64,000 nt of DNA, from NCBI GenBank assembly GCA_010909165.1, contig MU008188.1:682001-746000 (forward strand), read 5' to 3'. This stretch comes from Anthoceros angustus (taxonomy: Eukaryota > Streptophyta > Anthocerotopsida > Anthocerotales > Anthocerotaceae). The stretch's first letter is position 1. Every line of letters starts with the position of its first letter. The translations under genes and the position numbers were made by a program. The notes beneath the pieces are model-generated. The model was given only the letters and a program-made list of their open reading frames with translations, made no database searches and was not told the origin of the DNA. Positions 59,021-64,000 of this stretch are shown here, in pieces.

Positions 59021-61647
59021 ATGGCACCCAAAAAGGTCATGGAGGTCCGGGAGCCATGGAACCGTAGAGCGCAACATTGTGACCCGCGCTATCCGGACTT
59101 TGGGCCCCGCCGAGGAAGCGGGGAATTAGTCGAGGAGTGGCACTAGATGTGTTCCAGTCTCGACGCTTGACAACACTCCGTCCGGAGTTCGCTCAAGATG
59201 TTGGCGGCGGCCAACAAGGAGGTTCGTCCAAGAACCTCCGGGAGGATCCTAGGCGATGGACCTTGAGGTCCCGAGGGCGCCTACAACCGCCCAAAGGAGG
59301 AAGATGGGGCGAGTCCCGCAGCCCTCAAGGCGGGAAAGATAGGGCCAAGAATGGGCGCGCCGAGGCTCGAACGCAGGACAACCAACGGCGGTTGATATCG
59401 CACGACGCCGATAAGGGGGTCAGAGCCCGATCATTGTCCATTGAACTCGCCACCAAGGTGGATCACCTTGGTGATAATTTGGTGTTCCCGCATGCGCACT
59501 GGGAAAGAGGGCGGACTGGGAAGGATTATCTTCGCCTGCTCACAGAGGCCCGCAAGCCGAGGAGCGAGAAGCCTCGCTCTGATCCCCATACCCGATCCAT
59601 GTATGGGGACATGAGCTCAAGGAGGGAGAGATCGAGCGCCCCAAGAGGCCGGCGAGCGTGCAAGGGCGCCCGAGGTGGGGGCCACCCCTAAGGCCAAACG
59701 ACCCGGAGGAGGACGACCGGAGGGATTCCGACCCATACGCCCGAACGGACCCCTCACCACCTGTGGAAGTATGGAAGAAATCCCCGCCTCTTCTCCCGGT
59801 GCCTCCTCCGAGCAACAACGCAGCAGAGGGAACGACGGAGCGAGTTGGCGGCAGCCCCAGAGCTCACCCAAGAATCAGCCGAGCCCGACGACTCGGGCGG
59901 AACCAAGAGGCGCAAGACGCACCAACGCAAAGACTCGTGACGGTCTCTCCCCCGCCCACGAGTGGCAAGAGGTCAAGAGGCGTAAGGAGGGCGTAGCGCA
60001 GGAGCAGAGGTCACCGGCAGCCTGCACTCGAGCCTGCCCCCGGCTGTGAAGGGGCAAGGGCTAGCCCCGACCCCTCACCCTCCGAGCCCTGTGACTAAGA
60101 GGGCAAATAGGAATGCCAAGAGGGCCAAGGAGGGTGAAGCTCCGAGCCAAGACTCAGACCTAAGGGTCCCGATTAGGTCCGAGAACCCAGACCCGACTCC
60201 GGATCTGGTATGGAGGTCCTTGGCGGACCGTGAAATGCCCGCCTCCCACTACGGACTTTGTGGGGTCTCACTAAGGCCGTGGAAGAAACACGGCATGGTC
60301 CTACGCCATGGACGATGCTTTGGGGTCTCGGAGCCGAGAAGACCTGGAGGTAGAAGCCACCCGAGGGATGGTGCTCCTCCGTGAGCAGCTGGAGGGGCCC
60401 AGGAGGCAAGGAGGAAGGCTCCCGCATCGAGGAAGGGAAACGCAGGAGGCCGAGAGGGAAGTCCGTCCATCCGACAGACGACTAAATTCCTTCACCGGGT
60501 GAGCACGTGCATGTGAGGCCCAAGCACGGTCAAGACCTCGCAGCGGAGGGGAGTAGCGCAGCAGGAGGCGAGGAGGCCCGCAAGTGAGAAGGCTCGTGAC
60601 CGGGCGAGGCGGCCTGACCGACCAGCGCCAAATGGGGCGAAGTGAAGGCGAGGGAGGCGTCACCGCTAAGATCGACCGCGATCACTATCGGCGTGATCGG
60701 AACCGTGGAGGGAGACGGCAGGATAGCCGCTAACTCAAGAAGGAGCAGGAGGCGGCGAGCACGGGCCACCCATGCCGAGGAGGAAGCACGCAAGGAGATG
60801 GAGGATCTCCTCCGCATGTGAGGTGGAGCGCCAAGGTGAGAGATGGAAGACCGCAAGAGAGTCATAGCCCAAGTTACCATTGAGAGGAATGAATGCAGGC
60901 GTGATCGCGATCACGAACGAGAAATAGAGCGGCTCCTGCTGGGACGGAGGAAGTACGGCGATGGAACAGGAGCGTGACGCCGCCAAATGGAGAAGGACTG
61001 GAGGCCCGCACGGGCAGAGTTGCCCGACCCTGGAGAGGGAGATGGAGTTAACACGAATGAACGAGGAGCGAGAGCACCGGACGCAAAGAAGCCGCCGTCC
61101 GGAAGGCGAAGGAGCGCCGCGCTATGGTAAGCTAGCAGAGCAAACGACGGAGCCGGAGCAAAGTGAGCAACAGCAGTGAGGTGACCGAGGCGCCTTGTAG
61201 CCTCGCATGACGGCCTCCCACAAACCCGGCAGGGAGGTGGTCCAACAAGCCGGGCAAGAGACGCCTCCGAACACCCATGGCGAAGGGAGACGGTGCTCCG
61301 CACACGTGGAAGAGGCACCAACAAGTTGATTGACTTTTGCCTATTACCACGCCGAGCTCCTTAAGACATTGCCCTCCCGCCGCCCGCAAATAGACGGACC
61401 GGAAGGCCTGGGGGAAGGGCATGGGGACAAAGACGGGACTCTAGTGGCCCCGCTTGGAGACGAGGGGAGAGAAGTGAGGAGGACGCGCCAATACAACGAA
61501 TCCTGTGGTAAGTCCGCCGCAACCCGCCGGAAGATAGAGGCGGGGCCTGAAGGAGGAGGAAGCCAAACCACCCAAGACAAGGGTCGGGATGAGGACCCAG
61601 CAAGAGGTCCGGGTAAGGGGTCCGGAGTTTGGACCGACTATTAATAA
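59021..61647 (+). pseudogene. LTR-encoded ORF in D2
   Basis: The ATG at 59021 reads MAPKKVMEVREPWNRRAQHC, and the start resembles MAPKVTTEIVL of the B LTR ORF. Broken frames follow: 59137-59691 (with LATKVDHLGDNLVF), 59675-60049, 60046-60384 (DLRVPIRSENPDPTPDLVW), then helical segments MEDRKRVIAQVTIERNE and DHEREIERLL near 60843-60935, and 60961-61179 (LEREMELTRMNEEREHRT). The last frame ends near 61644. It is charged and partly coiled-coil, with no known domain. It is comparable in place and character to the A and B LTR ORFs. Confidence 0.5.
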
Positions 61648-62083
61648 GTTCTGACCGAGGTCCGAACCCCGAGATGAGACCGACCAGCAGACCTGACTCA
61701 GAAGGCGACTCCCGACCGAGTCGAGACCGACCTCGAGGTCCGACTCAGAAGCAAGGAGGAGTCCCTCCGACTTACGCTGGGGAGCATACAATGGGTCTTC
61801 TCGAGGGGACCCACCGGGGCTGGGGAACGACGTTGTGGTAACGGCGGCCGCCGCATCACGGTAGAGCCCAACCCGACAGTGATTCCGGAAGAGGAAGGGG
61901 TCCCCGCGATCATCCGATTGCGCCAGAACTGCCGTGCCGGAGATTGACCACCAATCCCGAGGCGGAACCCGGACCTTCCCAGCCCACCGACGAAGGAGAT
62001 AGGAGGGGAGGAATAGGATGGTAGGCCGATTAGGGCATCGAAATGGCCACCCGTAATAGGGTGTAAAGGCGCCGACCGCGTAG

Positions 62084-62091
62084 TATAAGAG
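62084..62091 (+). promoter_or_regulatory. TATA-like box, D2
   Basis: GTAGTATAAGAGGGCC, ~635 bp before the proposed LTR end. Confidence 0.55.
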
Positions 62092-62719
62092 GGCCGAGGT
62101 CGCCTAAGTAAAGTCATCTTCTCTTGGTGTTGATGCCGCTTCGCACCCTTGTGCGCCTTCTTGCTAACGTGAGTCCCGAGTCATCGAAAGGTGCACACCC
62201 GAGAGACCGATCAAGGTTCCGTGACTGACTAACGGTGGTGGTGTGCAGAAGGGTGACCGGGGACCCGTGTTCGTCTGTAGGGCCGCCCAACACGAACGGG
62301 ACCGAATGTGTGAGCTGGAGGAACCCGGAGGGCGTGTAGAGCCCGGAGAGGCCCGAACGATGAGGAGGTCCTGACCGTAGCCCCGCTTTTCCCTAAGACC
62401 GATGAGTGTAGCGTGAGTGGAGAGAGAACGGACTAGAGGTGTAAGTGACGAACGTGAACGTATACTTGGACGCCAACGGGTCCTTAAACGTTTGGCCACA
62501 CCGCCTCGGTGAAGCGCTGGTGGTAGTTAGGCAAGGAATGTGCGTTGGAGTTTGAACGGACGCAGCGAAGTGAGAATCGTCAACGCGCAAGCAGACTATC
62601 ATTCCCCTTGGGAACCGGGACTCCTTCCATAACGACCTGATTGTCATGCGCATTTGGCCGTCCCGAAGTCGCGCACAGTAATAATACGATCGTATTGATC
62701 GATGTTTTCGTGTTTCACA

Positions 62720-63211
62720 AAACATTGAAACACAAGGAAGCACACATTGATGAGTTGACCCATATTCTTGTTGGTGCGCATACACTCCCACACCAAGTGA
62801 AACCGCTGACTAAGTTGCAAATTTTGGACATGTGTGGCCTATTCAAGAGGGGAAGGTCAAATGTATACCGCCGTAAGGAGACTAAACAATCTATCGCTCC
62901 AGCACCACCAAGATAACTCGGAGGAAAACAAGACAGAGGGCTAGTCACCGTAATCCAAGCAAGATTCAACGCCGCCTCATTGGGAAATGTTCGTGGTTAG
63001 AGTTCAAGTTCGCCCCATTGATGCCATTATCGCAAAGACCGATGATGGCATTGCGGGCGAGGGACAAGAAGGGCCGATCCGGGTTAAGGCCAATCAAGGA
63101 GTCGCCATTTGAAAGCCGGGCTTCGCTTTGAGGTCAGATGAGACAACATGAGCAACGTGTGGGAAGCTCGAAGGACCAAGAGGAGATTGTCCGCCATTGT
63201 GGAAAATAATA
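62720..63211 (+). other. interval between D2 and D3
   Basis: A plus frame continuing to 62916 reads KEAHIDELTHILVGAHTLPH, then KPLTKLQILDMCGLFKRG, and is not recognised. A hairpin with 12-bp arms (one G-T pair) lies at 63021-63051. No primer-binding site for tRNA-Asp or tRNA-Met is seen after the D2 end. Confidence 0.35.
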
Positions 63212-64000
63212 TCCGATTAGGTGCCGCAAGCTCGAGGAGATTGGACCACCAATCCGTGAACCCGGACCTTCCCCACGAGCGAAGGAGATAGGAGGAGGAA
63301 TAGGATGGTAGGCGATTAGGGCGTCTTGGTGCCACCGGCTCGAATAGGGTGTAATAAAGGCGCCGACCTTGCGTAGTATAAGAGTGAAATTGCTCTAAGT
63401 AAAGTATCTTTCTCTTGGTGTTGATGCGCGTTTCTTGCGGACCCTTGTGCGTCTTCTTAACGTGAGTCTGAGTCAGCGAGCACGGCGGCCGGAGGCCCGA
63501 TCAAGGTTACGGTGGACCCTAACGTGTGGTGGTGTGTGCGAGGGAAGGTGGCGGGGACCCGTGTTCGTCGAGCGGTGGCCCAGTCGAGCGGACGGGCAGT
63601 GTGAGCGGAGGACTCGGGAGGCGTGTAGAGCCGGACGGAGAGCCCGGCGAGCAGCGGAGGTCGGGATGTAGCCCGCGTTTTCCCTAAGGCCCGATGAGTG
63701 TAGCGTGAGTGGAGAAGAGCGGACTAGAGGTGCAAGTGACGTCTGAGTCTGACGCGACGGGTCCTTAAACGTTTAGCCACACACTGTCACGGTGAAGCGT
63801 TGCGAGTAGTTAGGCGGCGGTGATGAATGTGCGTTGAGTGAGCAGACGCAAAGTGAAGTGAGAATCGTCAACGGCAAGCGAACTATCATTCCCCAGGAGC
63901 GGACTCCTTCCTCTACGACACGGGATTGTCACCTGGCCCGTCCCGGTAGTCGCATACTGAGCACATGATCAGATTGATCAGATGTTTTCGTGTTTCACGA
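63212..64000 (+). mobile_element. family D LTR, copy 3 (5' truncated, cut by window end)
   Basis: ATCCGATT...GAGATTGG.CCACCAATCC aligns with 56293 in D1 and 61911 in D2, then runs through TATAAGAG (63377) and U5 to GATGTTTTCGTGTTTCAC at the last bases. The ORF-bearing part of U3 is missing. It may be a deleted LTR or the 3' LTR of an element that lost its interior. Confidence 0.65.
63377..63384 (+). promoter_or_regulatory. TATA-like box, D3
   Basis: GCGTAGTATAAGAG, as in D1 and D2. Confidence 0.55.

Larger units (their letters stand above)
58371..62719 (+). mobile_element. long LTR of family D, copy 2
   Basis: It begins TGTGGACTATGGAC and ends at about CACA (62719) after GATGTTTTCGTGTTTCAC, the same bases that close the window in D3. 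Its length is 4.35 kb. It carries the LTR ORF from 59021, TATAAGAG at 62084 and a ~0.63-kb R-U5. The following 62720-63211 interval has no recognised primer site or gag. It is a solo LTR or the 5' LTR of a deleted element. Confidence 0.68.

Noticed and set aside
1-64000. CRISPR array, bacterial operon or phage content
   Set aside because: There are no regularly spaced repeats, no ribosome-binding-site-led gene clusters, and the elements and introns are eukaryotic.

Overview
This window looks like repeat-dominated plant nuclear DNA. The evidence is three Ty3/gypsy LTR retrotransposons of one style, one of them with a perfect primer-binding site for plant tRNA-Asp. There is also a decayed Ty1/copia element, a neprosin-domain gene remnant with GT-AG introns, and no bacterial-style operons. 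I cannot place the species. Almost every reading frame is broken by small indels, so nearly all coding calls are pseudogenes or frames broken by sequence error.

Layout. (1) Element B, 1-10933: end of its 5' LTR, gag-pol, and a complete 3.7-kb 3' LTR. (2) Element C, 10934-19143: a U5 fragment of its 5' LTR, the best preserved gag-pol of the three, and the start of its 3' LTR. (3) Element A, 19144-33659: complete, 14.5 kb, with two ~4.2-kb LTRs. A is embedded in the 3' LTR of C, and B abuts (probably sits in) the 5' LTR of C, so the first 34 kb is a nest with C as the oldest layer. (4) 34213-38040: a 5'-truncated copia element. (5) 38041-39995: a fragment resembling LTR-encoded coiled-coil ORFs, with one unresolved base. 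(6) 40154-45816: AT-richer, gene-like DNA. It holds a neprosin pseudogene, a small secreted-peptide ORF, and a gene with a ParB-like domain whose middle ~1 kb is inverted between GC-rich palindromes. (7) 45817-50096: a solo LTR of family A. (8) 50097-52533: unassigned. (9) 52534-64000: three copies of another long-LTR family, D, two near full length and one cut by the window end.

Two themes stand out. First, the LTRs are very long (3.7-4.4 kb) because U3 carries a long charged, coiled-coil-rich ORF. In the families where both are visible (A and B), a TATA-like box lies near the LTR start, before the ORF, and a second TATA box lies after it at the expected genomic-RNA start. These families may therefore express an extra protein from inside the LTR. 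Second, a short palindrome built on GGGCGCCGGCCGGCGCCC occurs five times between 43.6 and 57.8 kb. It reads as R/K-P-A-G-A in three ORFs and marks both ends of the inverted segment.

Copies of one LTR family differ mainly by clustered 1-10-nt indels rather than substitutions. Part of the apparent decay may therefore be consensus error, and frameshifts should be read with caution.
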